Source of the DNA: SAR324 cluster bacterium | Lineage (GTDB): Bacteria; SAR324; NAC60-12 | Assembly (NCBI GenBank): GCA_028281495.1 | Contig: JANQJU010000017.1 | Span: 62,001 to 126,000 of the forward strand | Reading direction: 5' to 3' | Length of the DNA stretch: 64,000 nucleotides | The notes under the pieces: model-generated | Seen by the model: the letters and a program-made list of their open reading frames with translations, nothing else | What the model was told of the DNA's origin: nothing | Database searches by the model: none | Part shown: piece by piece, positions 52,400 to 61,856 of the stretch | Position numbering within the stretch: the first letter of the stretch is position 1 | How the letters are laid out: the number at the start of each line of letters is the position of its first letter | Translations under genes and position numbers: made by a program

Positions 52400-54988
52400 G
52401 TGTCACACTATCCTAAAGTCAATATAAAAAATTCCGTGGCAACTCGACTTTTGACAGTCGTATTCTCACTTTATTTTATTGTAGCGATGGCTGTAACTCT
52501 AATTCATATGGGAGCAGAGTATTTTAATACACAAAAAGGGGTGATAAATGATCTTCATGTTTTTCAAAAAACTTTTGAACATGCTCTAGCAACAGAGGTT
52601 TGGAATGTGGACGACGAAGCCCTCGCTTCGGTCGTTTTAGGTATCCGAGAAGTTCCAATAATCGTTGGAATGAAAATCGAAGATATGAAGGGGGAGTTAA
52701 TCACCGCTGACGGTTTGATTTTAGATAAACAAGGAGTCATTTCTCACGTTGTTTCAGAAGCAAAGAACACGGAGAATTCAGAAGAAGTCATTTTTTCCGA
52801 ACTACTCGTGCATGATTTCCCATTGTATTTTATTCGAAATGACGGTCAGAAAATTCAAGTAGGAACAGGAGCACTCTACTCAAGCAATGGCATCGTGTTT
52901 GAGAAAGTGCAGTATGGATTTATTTTTATCGTGATTAATTCAATCATCAAAACAGCTGCACTATGGTTGATTTTCCTCTTGGTTGCACGGGTGATTCTTA
53001 GTCGCCCTTTGGGATTACTGACAATTGCCACTGCACATCTAAGCCTCGACAACTTGGAAAATTTTAAATCAGATATCAATACTTATGGGCGCAATGAAAT
53101 AAAGATTTTAGAAGAGGGATTTAAGCAGATGGTGCAAAACCTCCTCTCAGCTCGTCAAAAATTAAGTAACTATGCCTTGAAGATAGAAGAAAAGAATGAG
53201 GCGCTTTCTCAAGCCAAGCATCGTCTAGAATTGTTATTGGAAAGTAGCCGCAAACTCTCGTTAACACGTAATAAATTCACTGCTTTGTTGGAAACCACAC
53301 GTTCCATTCTAAGTGAAGTAACCGTCCCTCCAGGGGCCGGTGCAAGTATCGTATTTCTGGACCACAGTTCGAGTGGAAAAACAGGCTATGCTCACTTTCA
53401 AATTCCTACAAAAGTAGACAATGAATCGAGGTTGAAGTTCATTCAGCTCCCTGATATCTCTGTTTCTTATTCATTAGATTTGCCTAACTTCTTTTTCTCA
53501 GAAGAGAGAAAAAACACTTCTGGAAGTTTTTTAAAAAATCAAAGCTTATATGTAGCTGCCTGGAGCGAAGACACTTTGCTGGGATTCATACAAATACAAT
53601 CCGTGGAAAAAATCTCAGAGCCTCAAAGAGAGTTCGTTGATACCTTAGCTCAGACCCTAGCTATTGAACTCAAGAATATTGATTTTAACTTTGCCTTGCT
53701 ACTGGCTAAAGAAAAGCTGGAAGAAGCGAATGCAAATTTGGAAGAAAAGGTACAGCAACGTACACGTGAACTTCAGGAAGCCTTCCGAGAATTGGAGCAA
53801 CAAAATACAACTTTGGCTGCTAGTAATCGCAAGTTAGAGGATTTGAATAGCACCAAAGAACAACTGCTACATAAAATAGGAACACTGCAAACCCACCAAA
53901 TGAAAGAACTGACGAGCAACTTGGAGGCCCTAGAATCAACTGCTCCTGCTGAAATCAAAGAAGCCTTACACCAGTCAGTACGACAAACATACGCAATTGA
54001 GGAAATTCTACATCCGATTACATCCTTGTATTTCACCGAACAGGCCATCCAAAGTAAAAAAGTATTGCTTGCAGAAACAAAAAAGAAACAACAAATTTTA
54101 GCAAAAATGGCATTGAAAGGAACCGGAGTGGAATTGGATATTGCCTCTGATTTGGAGGAAGGCAAAACATTCCTCTCGCAGAATGCCTACGATATTCTCT
54201 ATGTAAACTCCGAATTGATTGAATTGGCTGATTGGGCATACAAACAATATCCACAGATCATCTCTGTATTCACAACGTCTCGTAGCGTCCCAGAATATCT
54301 GCCAACACTTCTAGAATATCCATTTTTATCCAACATTGTTTCTCGCAGTGACGAAGATCGAACTTTTACTCTAAAAAATATACTCTCTACGATCAGCAAA
54401 TTGATCAGCCAAGATCTATTTGGGTTGGAAAAATATTTGAGCTGGGGTGTCGATGTTCAACAACATCAAGTGACTGGTAGCGTGTGTCGAGATGATCTTG
54501 TAGAAGCAATGGAACAACACTTGAAGGAATTGGGCATTCGTACACCAATGCGAAGCAAAGCCAGCATGATTGCCGAGGAATTGTTGATGAACGCAGTTTA
54601 TGACGCCCCAATTGATGCCAATGGTAAGGCACTTTACAATCATTTGCCTCGAACAGTTCCTGTCGAGCTGACCGCTGCAGAATATGCCACGTTCCGTTAT
54701 GCCTGTGATGGATTGCTGCTAGCCCTTTCAGTTGAAGATCCATTTGGTGCTTTCGATCGTCAAACCATCCTAGAATATCTAAGAAGCTGCTACGCTGGTC
54801 GCGCTGGCTCACTGAATGAAAAAAAAGGAGGGGCAGGCCGAGGCCTATTCCAGATCATCGAAACTGCGGATTTGGTGGTTTTTAATGTAAAGCCACGCAT
54901 TCGAACCGAAGTTGTGGCAATTTTTAATATTGACCCTAGTAAGTCCAAATCGGAAAAAACCACATCATTTCACTATTTTTACGGATAA
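52400..54988 (+). CDS. Membrane receptor with shared sensor, pseudo-receiver and GHKL ATPase
   Basis: 862 residues. GTG start at 52400 with AGAGGT, matching the start position of the related cyclase; a TTG at 52373 is weaker. Shared sensor module: helix (about 20-42), periplasmic EVWNVDDEAL and VPIIVG, helix (about 180-205), HAMP. Then coiled coil, GAF-like region (about 290-430), coiled coil, pseudo-receiver (about 555-680) and GHKL ATPase (about 705-850). The receiver motif reads YDILYVN, Asn at the phosphoacceptor Asp. ATPase motifs: EELLMNAVYDAP, VEDPFGAF, GGAGRGLFQI. Its last ~400 residues are highly similar to the protein at 12784; its first ~250 to the cyclase at 45592 and phosphatase at 55116. 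Output is probably protein kinase or partner binding. Confidence 0.82.
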   Translation: MSHYPKVNIKNSVATRLLTVVFSLYFIVAMAVTLIHMGAEYFNTQKGVINDLHVFQKTFEHALATEVWNVDDEALASVVLGIREVPIIVGMKIEDMKGELITADGLILDKQGVISHVVSEAKNTENSEEVIFSELLVHDFPLYFIRNDGQKIQVGTGALYSSNGIVFEKVQYGFIFIVINSIIKTAALWLIFLLVARVILSRPLGLLTIATAHLSLDNLENFKSDINTYGRNEIKILEEGFKQMVQNLLSARQKLSNYALKIEEKNEALSQAKHRLELLLESSRKLSLTRNKFTALLETTRSILSEVTVPPGAGASIVFLDHSSSGKTGYAHFQIPTKVDNESRLKFIQLPDISVSYSLDLPNFFFSEERKNTSGSFLKNQSLYVAAWSEDTLLGFIQIQSVEKISEPQREFVDTLAQTLAIELKNIDFNFALLLAKEKLEEANANLEEKVQQRTRELQEAFRELEQQNTTLAASNRKLEDLNSTKEQLLHKIGTLQTHQMKELTSNLEALESTAPAEIKEALHQSVRQTYAIEEILHPITSLYFTEQAIQSKKVLLAETKKKQQILAKMALKGTGVELDIASDLEEGKTFLSQNAYDILYVNSELIELADWAYKQYPQIISVFTTSRSVPEYLPTLLEYPFLSNIVSRSDEDRTFTLKNILSTISKLISQDLFGLEKYLSWGVDVQQHQVTGSVCRDDLVEAMEQHLKELGIRTPMRSKASMIAEELLMNAVYDAPIDANGKALYNHLPRTVPVELTAAEYATFRYACDGLLLALSVEDPFGAFDRQTILEYLRSCYAGRAGSLNEKKGGAGRGLFQIIETADLVVFNVKPRIRTEVVAIFNIDPSKSKSEKTTSFHYFYG

Positions 54989-55115
54989 TACGCGACAGTA
55001 AATTCAAATTTTCACAGATACCCCTAAAATGCACGTTAGGCAATCATTCTGATTCTTGACTGCATGCTAGATATAGCTTTGTTCGAAAACCTATCACTTC
55101 TCTGGGGAGGTAGTC

Positions 55116-57137
55116 ATGTCTGTTCACCGAAACGTTCGCATAAAAGATTCCATTTCAACAAAACTGCTCAAAGTTGTGTTTTCACTTTATTTCTTAGTCG
55201 CGTTAGCAGTGACAATGGTGCACATGGTGGCAGAGTACTACAATACTAAAGACACCGTAATGGAAGATCTGATGGTATTTGAACAAACTTTCAAGCACGC
55301 CATGGCTACTGAAGTCTGGAATGTCGATGATGAAGCACTCGAATCGATCACCCGCGGAGTTCTCGAAGTACCAATTATTGTCGGGCTTAAAATTATAGAC
55401 ACCGATGACGAAGAAGTGGCTGCAAAAGGAGCCATCTTGGACAACGGCATTTCATACATTATCGGCAAAGATGGGGACCGACACGAGGTGTCTGAAGATT
55501 CGGTGTTCTCTGAGCTGCTCGCACATTCGTTCCCATTAGTATTCGTTACGGAAGATGGAGAAGAAATTAAAGTGGGAGACGGGACTCTCTATTCGAGTAC
55601 GGAGATCGTATTTCAAAAAGTGCAGTATGGTTTTTTATTTATTATCGTTAATTCCATAATCAAAACAATCGCACTTTGGGTCATCTTCCTATTGGTTGGC
55701 CGCATTTTATTGAATAAGCCGTTGACCATACTTACTTCTGCAACGGAACAGTTGAATATGGATAACCTGGAGCATCTCAAAATTAACGTAAAAACCTCAG
55801 GGCGCAACGAGCTTAAAATTTTGGAAGAAGCTTTTAATGCAATGGTGCAAAAACTTCTCGTAGCAAAAGAGCGTACAGCCTCGTTACGGGTATTTTTCAG
55901 CAAAATTGCTGATTTCCAAGACACGACCCGCATGTTCAATTCAGCCCTCAATGAACTTCATCGACATATGTCACTCTCCTACGCCGTCTTATTTTGCGAC
56001 CGGGAGCTAATTGCATTCATCAAAACCTCCGGACAAAATGTTGGAGGGACCTTTTTGAAGAAGGCCCCAACCACAAATTTCATCGAAAGCATGTTTGCAG
56101 ATAGCGATCATGAGATCCTTGTTTTTAATTCAATTCAAAAAGAAGATCCTATTTGGCAATTTTACGCTGACCAACAACATATTCCTTCAGCGGGCAGCCA
56201 TTTCGCCTATATTCGTGTGCCTACTGTTGATCAACACATTTTGGGACTTTTTCGCAATCCTGAGCAACCAATTTTTGATAGCTCAGATGTGGAATACATC
56301 AAAAGTATGCTCAATGAGATCAAAATAGCCCATCACAATATCAATGCGATCCGACAAAATGCCAGAATGGAGGGAGAACTGAAAACTGCGGCGGCGGTAC
56401 AATATGCCCTTTTCCCAAAATCGTTGCCCCAAGTTCGTAATTTAGAATTGGCCTGTTTTTTCCAATCAGCTTCTGAAACTGGTGGGGATTGGTATGGCTT
56501 CGCTACCAATATTGAAAATTCGTTATTTGTTTTAATTGGCGATGTCACTGGCCATGGAACACCCGCGGCTCTTGTAGCAGCAACCGCAAGCGCGACCTGC
56601 AAAACACTCGAAGAGATGTATCATATCAATCAAAAGGTGCCCGCCCCCTCAGAAGTACTACAACATCTCAATCGGGCAGTTTTTGAAGCCGGAGCACCAG
56701 ATTTTTTGATGACATTTTTTGTCGCGCAAATTGATTTGGACACAGGACAGATGCAATTCTCCAATGCTGGACACAATTTCCCCATTGTTATGCGTGGAGA
56801 TGGCACTATCCAGCACGCCCTCAACACCAATTGCCGCTTAGGTAATACAAAAGAATGGGAATTCACCGAAGGAGTTTTGGATCTGCAGGAAGGTGATTTA
56901 TTGTTTTTATATACGGATGGATTGATCGAAAATGTAAACAAAAACGACGAAATGTGGGGAGAGCGCAAATTGGTACGCTCGCTTAAGAAAAAAATTCACC
57001 TCTCCGCACATGATGCAGTTCAAGAAATCATCCGCGAAACAGAAAATTTCCGAGATGGCCATCCTCCAGATGATGATGTGACGATTGTAGCCTGTAAAGT
57101 CGTTGCACCATTCTCTAAAGTAGCGCAACTTCCTTAA
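55116..57137 (+). CDS. Membrane SpoIIE/RsbU-type PP2C phosphatase with shared sensor
   Basis: 673 residues, ATG with GGGGAGG. Shared sensor module at 1-240 (VVFSLYF, MVAEYYN, EVWNVDDEAL, VPIIVG, second helix, HAMP), a weak GAF-like region (about 260-410), then PP2C/SpoIIE domain (about 420-665) with SETGGDWYG, GDVTGHGTPAA, NAGHNFP, YTDGLIE and PPDDDVTI, so all metal ligands are intact. It follows the GHKL receptor gene by 127 bases on the same strand, a kinase-phosphatase pair as expected in partner switching. A STAS substrate is not in the window. Confidence 0.92.
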   Translation: MSVHRNVRIKDSISTKLLKVVFSLYFLVALAVTMVHMVAEYYNTKDTVMEDLMVFEQTFKHAMATEVWNVDDEALESITRGVLEVPIIVGLKIIDTDDEEVAAKGAILDNGISYIIGKDGDRHEVSEDSVFSELLAHSFPLVFVTEDGEEIKVGDGTLYSSTEIVFQKVQYGFLFIIVNSIIKTIALWVIFLLVGRILLNKPLTILTSATEQLNMDNLEHLKINVKTSGRNELKILEEAFNAMVQKLLVAKERTASLRVFFSKIADFQDTTRMFNSALNELHRHMSLSYAVLFCDRELIAFIKTSGQNVGGTFLKKAPTTNFIESMFADSDHEILVFNSIQKEDPIWQFYADQQHIPSAGSHFAYIRVPTVDQHILGLFRNPEQPIFDSSDVEYIKSMLNEIKIAHHNINAIRQNARMEGELKTAAAVQYALFPKSLPQVRNLELACFFQSASETGGDWYGFATNIENSLFVLIGDVTGHGTPAALVAATASATCKTLEEMYHINQKVPAPSEVLQHLNRAVFEAGAPDFLMTFFVAQIDLDTGQMQFSNAGHNFPIVMRGDGTIQHALNTNCRLGNTKEWEFTEGVLDLQEGDLLFLYTDGLIENVNKNDEMWGERKLVRSLKKKIHLSAHDAVQEIIRETENFRDGHPPDDDVTIVACKVVAPFSKVAQLP

Positions 57138-57205
57138 CTACCCTACGTTCTTGAACCTAAAAGCAAATCTGGGATTTTTTTTGCGAAATTTTAAGGATCA
57201 AATAA

Positions 57206-57222
57206 ATGCACGCTTCGTGCAT
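57206..57222 (+). other. Short perfect hairpin in leader of the kinase gene
   Basis: ATGCACG (57206-57212), loop CTT, CGTGCAT (57216-57222). It lies between the phosphatase stop and the kinase start with no T-run after it. Could be an mRNA stabiliser or a weak terminator. Confidence 0.35.
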
Positions 57223-57275
57223 AAAAGAGTTCAGGAAGATAATGGCCTCCATACTGATCCATAAGGGTAGATTTT

Positions 57276-58613
57276 ATGTCCCTAGAAGATTATTTCGAAG
57301 CACTGCCTGAGTTGGCACCGGACGAAGATGAATCGGTAAATCTGCGACTTCTACGCCAAGGCTTCGAAGCGTTCAATCAAGCCACGCTGAAGTTACAGAC
57401 ATATTATCGTGGTTTGGAAACGAAAGTTGATGAATTAAATCATGAGCTTGCTCAAAAAAATAAAGAACTAGAAACGAATCTTCAGGAAAAAGAGCGAGTA
57501 AAAAACTACTTGTCAAACATTCTTGAAAGTTCGGCTATTGGCATTATTGTGACTGATTTGGATGGAATCATCACTTCAGTTAACCAAACGGGATTAACAT
57601 TGCTTGCTGAATCTTCAGAAGCTTTATCAGGGCAGCGATTGAACGACATTTTCCATGCCCAAATTCTACCGTGGGATCCTACCTTGGAAAATTTGAAAGT
57701 TTATGAGAAAGTTAAGGAGCAAGAGTTAGATTTTCAACGAAAAAACGGTTCCAAAATACAACTGCTGTTCTCTATTTCATTAATGTACAGTGAGTTTGGT
57801 GATATTTTGGGATTAATTGTCAATGTCCAAGACATCACAGAACTCAAGAAACTTGAAGCACAAGCCGAACGTAAAAATCGCTTTACAGTGATGGGAGAAA
57901 TGGCGGCTACAATAGCACATGAAATTCGTAATCCTTTGGGAAGCATAGAATTATTTGCTTCCTTGCTAAAAAAAGACCTTCCTGCGGATTCCTCCAAGCA
58001 AGCATTGCTGAGTCATATCACCTCCGCAATTCATAGTATGAATCACATCATTTCAAACATTTTAGAATATACGAAACCCCACCTCGCATTCACCAAAGAT
58101 ATAATAGAGATTCATCAGTTTTTATACGATGTGCTTGATGTTTCTCAGTATCTAGCAAAACCAAACCATGTGCAGATTTGTGAGAAATTCGAAGCAATTG
58201 AGACCTACGTAGCAGGAGATAAAGAACTGTTAAAACAAGTGTTTTTTAATCTAATGAATAATGCTGTGCAGGCTATTCTAGAATCTGGATCCGTTACAGT
58301 TTCTACCCGCAACATTCATGCCAACAATGAGAAATTGCTCCGTCGATTCCGAGAGTTTTTGGGACCCGCCGAGAGTTTACACTTGATTGAAATCCGTATT
58401 CAAGATACTGGATTGGGAATGTCTCCTGAAGTCAAGAAAAAAATTTTTGACCCGTTTTTCACTACTAAAGAACGAGGCACTGGTTTGGGATTGGCGATCG
58501 TCCACAATATTGTCGAAGCCCACAATGCTTTGATTGATGTAGAAAGTGAAGTCGATCAAGGTACACAGTTCACTCTATTGTTTCCGGTGTTATCCGAGAA
58601 TGATGTCACCTAG
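57276..58613 (+). CDS. Cytoplasmic PAS histidine kinase, FlrB/AtoS-like
   Basis: 445 residues with no membrane helix. N-terminal coiled coil (about 30-80), PAS domain (about 83-190), HisKA with phospho-His in [14 protein letters not shown] (about residue 217) and HATPase with N-box [34 protein letters not shown] and GTGLGLAIV. This is the NtrB/FlrB/FleS type that pairs with sigma-54 activators; such an activator follows 67 bases downstream. The absence of a sensor helix fits flagellar FlrB-like kinases, which respond to assembly state. Confidence 0.88.
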   Translation: MSLEDYFEALPELAPDEDESVNLRLLRQGFEAFNQATLKLQTYYRGLETKVDELNHELAQKNKELETNLQEKERVKNYLSNILESSAIGIIVTDLDGIITSVNQTGLTLLAESSEALSGQRLNDIFHAQILPWDPTLENLKVYEKVKEQELDFQRKNGSKIQLLFSISLMYSEFGDILGLIVNVQDITELKKLEAQAERKNRFTVMGEMAATIAHEIRNPLGSIELFASLLKKDLPADSSKQALLSHITSAIHSMNHIISNILEYTKPHLAFTKDIIEIHQFLYDVLDVSQYLAKPNHVQICEKFEAIETYVAGDKELLKQVFFNLMNNAVQAILESGSVTVSTRNIHANNEKLLRRFREFLGPAESLHLIEIRIQDTGLGMSPEVKKKIFDPFFTTKERGTGLGLAIVHNIVEAHNALIDVESEVDQGTQFTLLFPVLSENDVT

Positions 58614-58680
58614 ATCCCAAATTATAGAACAAGGAAAGTTCCAAATTGATTGAGCACAACGCTAAACAGGGAAAAAAGGT

Positions 58681-60123
58681 ATGCATCCGATACTGATAGT
58701 TGATGACGAAGTAGAAATGCGCATCGCGATGTCGGAAACGCTCAAGCACTGTGGTTATCCGGTGGAGCTTTCCCATAATGCAATCGATGCACTCAAAAAA
58801 TTTAAAGAAAATGAATATGCATTGGTAATTACTGATATGACCATGCCCAAGCGTAGTGGTCTAGAATTACTGAAAGATATTAAAGCATTAGATCCATCTA
58901 AACCGGTGATCATGGTCACTGCCTACGGTACTATTGAAACCGCTGTAGAAGCAATGAAACATGGGTCATTTGATTATATTGTAAAGCCCTTCAACTTCGA
59001 TACATTCACTTTCGTAGTAGAGCGAGCTTTAACCTTCAAAGAAACTCCCACACCCGCTCCTCATAAATCTCCTGATTCCCCAAAAAAATCCGAAAGTTCG
59101 GAAATCGAACGAGAAATCGTCACACAAAATGCGAAGATGCGAGAACTCCTATCAGTTGGCGGAAATGTGGCCAAAAGTAAGGCAACGGTATTGATTCAAA
59201 GTGAAAGTGGCACTGGCAAAGAGTTGTTAGCCCGGTATATCCATCATCAATCAGAGCGTGCCAATCGTCCGTTTGTTGCAATCAATTGTGCTGCCTTACC
59301 GGATACGCTGTTGGAAAGTGAACTATTTGGCTACAAAAAAGGCTCATTCACGGGTGCGACACAGGACCATCGAGGCAAATTCGAGCAAGCACACGGTGGT
59401 TCTATTTTACTGGACGAAATTAGTGAAATGGCACTTCCACTACAAGCCAAGTTACTTAGAGTGTTACAAGAGCATGAAATTGATAAAGTGGGTGGTAAAG
59501 AGCCGATTTCGGTAGATGTACGAGTGATTGCAACCACCAATAAAAACATGATGCAAATGGTGGAAAAAGGTGAATTTCGTGAAGACTTATACTTTCGATT
59601 AAACGTAATCCCATTGAGTTTACCTCCATTGCGAGACCGAAAAGATGACATTCCTATTTTAGTTGACCATTTTCTTGCAAAGCATGCTGAGTTGAATAAT
59701 CGTTCTTGTCCCAGGATGACTCAAGAAGCCCTAGCAGTGCTTAACAATTACAATTGGCGCGGAAACGTGCGTGAACTGGAAAATGTAGTAGAACGAGCCT
59801 TATTGCTTTCCAATGGTGAAGAGGTGCAACCACAAAATTTATTGATGCACTCTTCGGGCACGACTTCTCTTAACGAACCCTCAATTACTCCTCCCATTCA
59901 AACAATTGAGGACACTGCCAATTCCAATTCATCGATGGGTATTGAGGTGGGAATGTCTATGAAGGAAGCAGAGAAAAAATTGATTTTTGAAACGCTGAAA
60001 GAGACAAATGGAAACCGAACTCATGCTGCAAAAATTTTGGGAATCAGTATCCGTACTTTGCGCAACAAATTGAACGAATATCGCTTGGAAGGGGAGTCCT
60101 TCGAATTCGGTGCAGAGAACTAG
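58681..60123 (+). CDS. Sigma-54-dependent response regulator, FlrC/NtrC-like
   Basis: 480 residues. Receiver (1-120) with phospho-Asp52 in VITDMTMP and the KPF lysine; AAA+ domain (about 145-380) with Walker A SESGTGKE (first Gly of the usual GESGTGKE replaced by Ser), GSFTGA loop for sigma-54 contact (variant of GAFTGA), Walker B ILLDEISEM and arginine region REDLYFRLNVIPL; C-terminal Fis-type helix-turn-helix with NRTHAAKILGISIRTLRNKL. It activates sigma-54 promoters when phosphorylated by the adjacent kinase. Similarity to FlrC/FleR and the following che genes suggest control of motility. Confidence 0.9.
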   Translation: MHPILIVDDEVEMRIAMSETLKHCGYPVELSHNAIDALKKFKENEYALVITDMTMPKRSGLELLKDIKALDPSKPVIMVTAYGTIETAVEAMKHGSFDYIVKPFNFDTFTFVVERALTFKETPTPAPHKSPDSPKKSESSEIEREIVTQNAKMRELLSVGGNVAKSKATVLIQSESGTGKELLARYIHHQSERANRPFVAINCAALPDTLLESELFGYKKGSFTGATQDHRGKFEQAHGGSILLDEISEMALPLQAKLLRVLQEHEIDKVGGKEPISVDVRVIATTNKNMMQMVEKGEFREDLYFRLNVIPLSLPPLRDRKDDIPILVDHFLAKHAELNNRSCPRMTQEALAVLNNYNWRGNVRELENVVERALLLSNGEEVQPQNLLMHSSGTTSLNEPSITPPIQTIEDTANSNSSMGIEVGMSMKEAEKKLIFETLKETNGNRTHAAKILGISIRTLRNKLNEYRLEGESFEFGAEN

Positions 60124-60161
60124 TATTCGGATCATGATATAAACTGAGAAGAGAGTATCCT

Positions 60162-61694
60162 ATGAAGATGGATCCACATGCCGAAGTATCACAATTTGTA
60201 ACCTTTACTCTCAATGATGAGGTGTTTGGCGTTCTGATTCATGCAGTTGAAGAAATCATTCCGTTGCCTGAAAAAGTCACCCCTGTGCCCAAAGCCCCTC
60301 ATTATTTTTCAGGCATGATCAATCTCAGAGGCGAAGTCATCTCTGTCATTGATCTCAAGAAACGATTTAATATGGAGGTTTCTGAATATGCTGAAGTTAC
60401 TCGCATCTTAATCGTCTCAATCTCTGGAGTAAAAATCGGCATGGTTGTCGATTCTGTTTCCCGAGTCCTACCTATTGTCGCTAAAGATGTGCGTCCTCCA
60501 CCAGCCATCATGCATCAAACCAACAGCAAGTATATTTTTGGTTCTGTCCAGATGGAAAACGCAGTGCTCCTGCTTCTGGATACAGACGAATTGATTGACC
60601 CCGATGAGCTCTCCGTTTATCGACAACACACCGAAGACGAAAAACAGGGGGCCGGAGGCGGTGCTTTGCAAGTTGCAGAAATTTCTGAAGAGCGGATTCT
60701 CATTGGTTTCAAACTGCGCAACGAAAATTATGCGATGGATATCAACTATGTTGAGGAAATCATTGAACTCCCCAAAATAACACCAGTTCCTGAAATGGCT
60801 CAACTCTTGGAAGGAATTTTTCACCAAAGGGATCGTGCACTACCTATTTTACGCTTAAGCCGCCGCTTTCGTATGCCCGATGCGGACCTCACTGAAGACA
60901 ATCCTGTTTTAATTGTCAATGAAGGAGGACTGGTCATGGGGTATATCGTCGATGAAATCACAGAAGTATTTCGGGTATTCGAGAGCGAAATTGTACCCCC
61001 ACCTGCTAACATCAGTGGACGTAGTGCTGAACAATTGGAAGGAATTATTAAGGTTACGCGGGATGGCGAAACAGAAGTTGTAATGGCGCTAAACGTGGAA
61101 AAAATCCTTACCGATGAAGAGCATGAACACCTGATCGAATTGAATGAAGGTTTGAATGACTCTGAAGAAGATATTTCCGATGAAGAAATGTCTTCAGAAA
61201 TTATTTCCATTTTAAAATTTCGGGTTAGTGGTGAAACATTTGCAATTCGGGTACCGGAAATCAATGAAATAACAACTCCCCAAAAAATGGTGCAAGTCCC
61301 TAAAGCACCTCCGTTTGTCAATGGAGTGATCAATCTTCGAGGTGACGTAATCACAATTTTGGATTTAGCGAAACTCTTCGAAAACTCCTCTCAGTCTATT
61401 TCAGAATCTACTCGGATTGTTATTGTCGCTATTGATGAACAAAAGGCAGGATTTCAAGTGGACCGCATTTTGGGCATTGAACATGTTCCCTATTCACTGT
61501 TCGAAAAACCGTCTGGTCTGGTTCGAGGGCAGTACAACATGTTTGTCGAAGGAATTGGACGAGAACCGGATAAAGATGAAGTCATCATCCTCATGGATGT
61601 CCAAGAAACCTTAGCACAATCGGAAATGTATGATGGTAGTTGGGGAAACATGTTGCTTGAAGCCCCCACAACTTCAGAAGCAACTCCTGCGTGA
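60162..61694 (+). CDS. cheW: Triple CheW-domain chemotaxis coupling protein
   Basis: 510 residues made of three consecutive CheW domains (about 8-150, 172-318 and 345-495). Each has the SH3-like pair with VEEII[P/E]LP, TPVP or VQVP, then a FSGMINLRGEVI-type block and a second half with VDSVSRVL, VDEITEVF or VDRILGIE. Single-domain CheW proteins are about 160 residues. The second domain has a diverged central block (LEGIFHQRDRALPILRL), losing NLRG. Such a protein could bridge several receptors and CheA units. No CheA, CheY or receptor gene is in the window. Placed after the sigma-54 regulator and before cheB. Confidence 0.9.
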   Translation: MKMDPHAEVSQFVTFTLNDEVFGVLIHAVEEIIPLPEKVTPVPKAPHYFSGMINLRGEVISVIDLKKRFNMEVSEYAEVTRILIVSISGVKIGMVVDSVSRVLPIVAKDVRPPPAIMHQTNSKYIFGSVQMENAVLLLLDTDELIDPDELSVYRQHTEDEKQGAGGGALQVAEISEERILIGFKLRNENYAMDINYVEEIIELPKITPVPEMAQLLEGIFHQRDRALPILRLSRRFRMPDADLTEDNPVLIVNEGGLVMGYIVDEITEVFRVFESEIVPPPANISGRSAEQLEGIIKVTRDGETEVVMALNVEKILTDEEHEHLIELNEGLNDSEEDISDEEMSSEIISILKFRVSGETFAIRVPEINEITTPQKMVQVPKAPPFVNGVINLRGDVITILDLAKLFENSSQSISESTRIVIVAIDEQKAGFQVDRILGIEHVPYSLFEKPSGLVRGQYNMFVEGIGREPDKDEVIILMDVQETLAQSEMYDGSWGNMLLEAPTTSEATPA

Positions 61695-61856
61695 ACTCTC
61701 CCTCCTCTTTCAGCCAAGTCTTTTGCTAGGATGAACACCTTGGAATATTTTATGCTTCATTGCTTTCAATTGGTCTTTCCGAGATAGACCTGATAACTTG
61801 TCCCGCACAAGTATTCATGTGACTTCTAACCAAATTTCAAGGTCCATAAAATTCTC

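Noticed and set aside
57206..57222. Hairpin as a terminator for the phosphatase gene
   Set aside because: No T-run follows and it lies close to the next gene's start; kept only as an unassigned hairpin.
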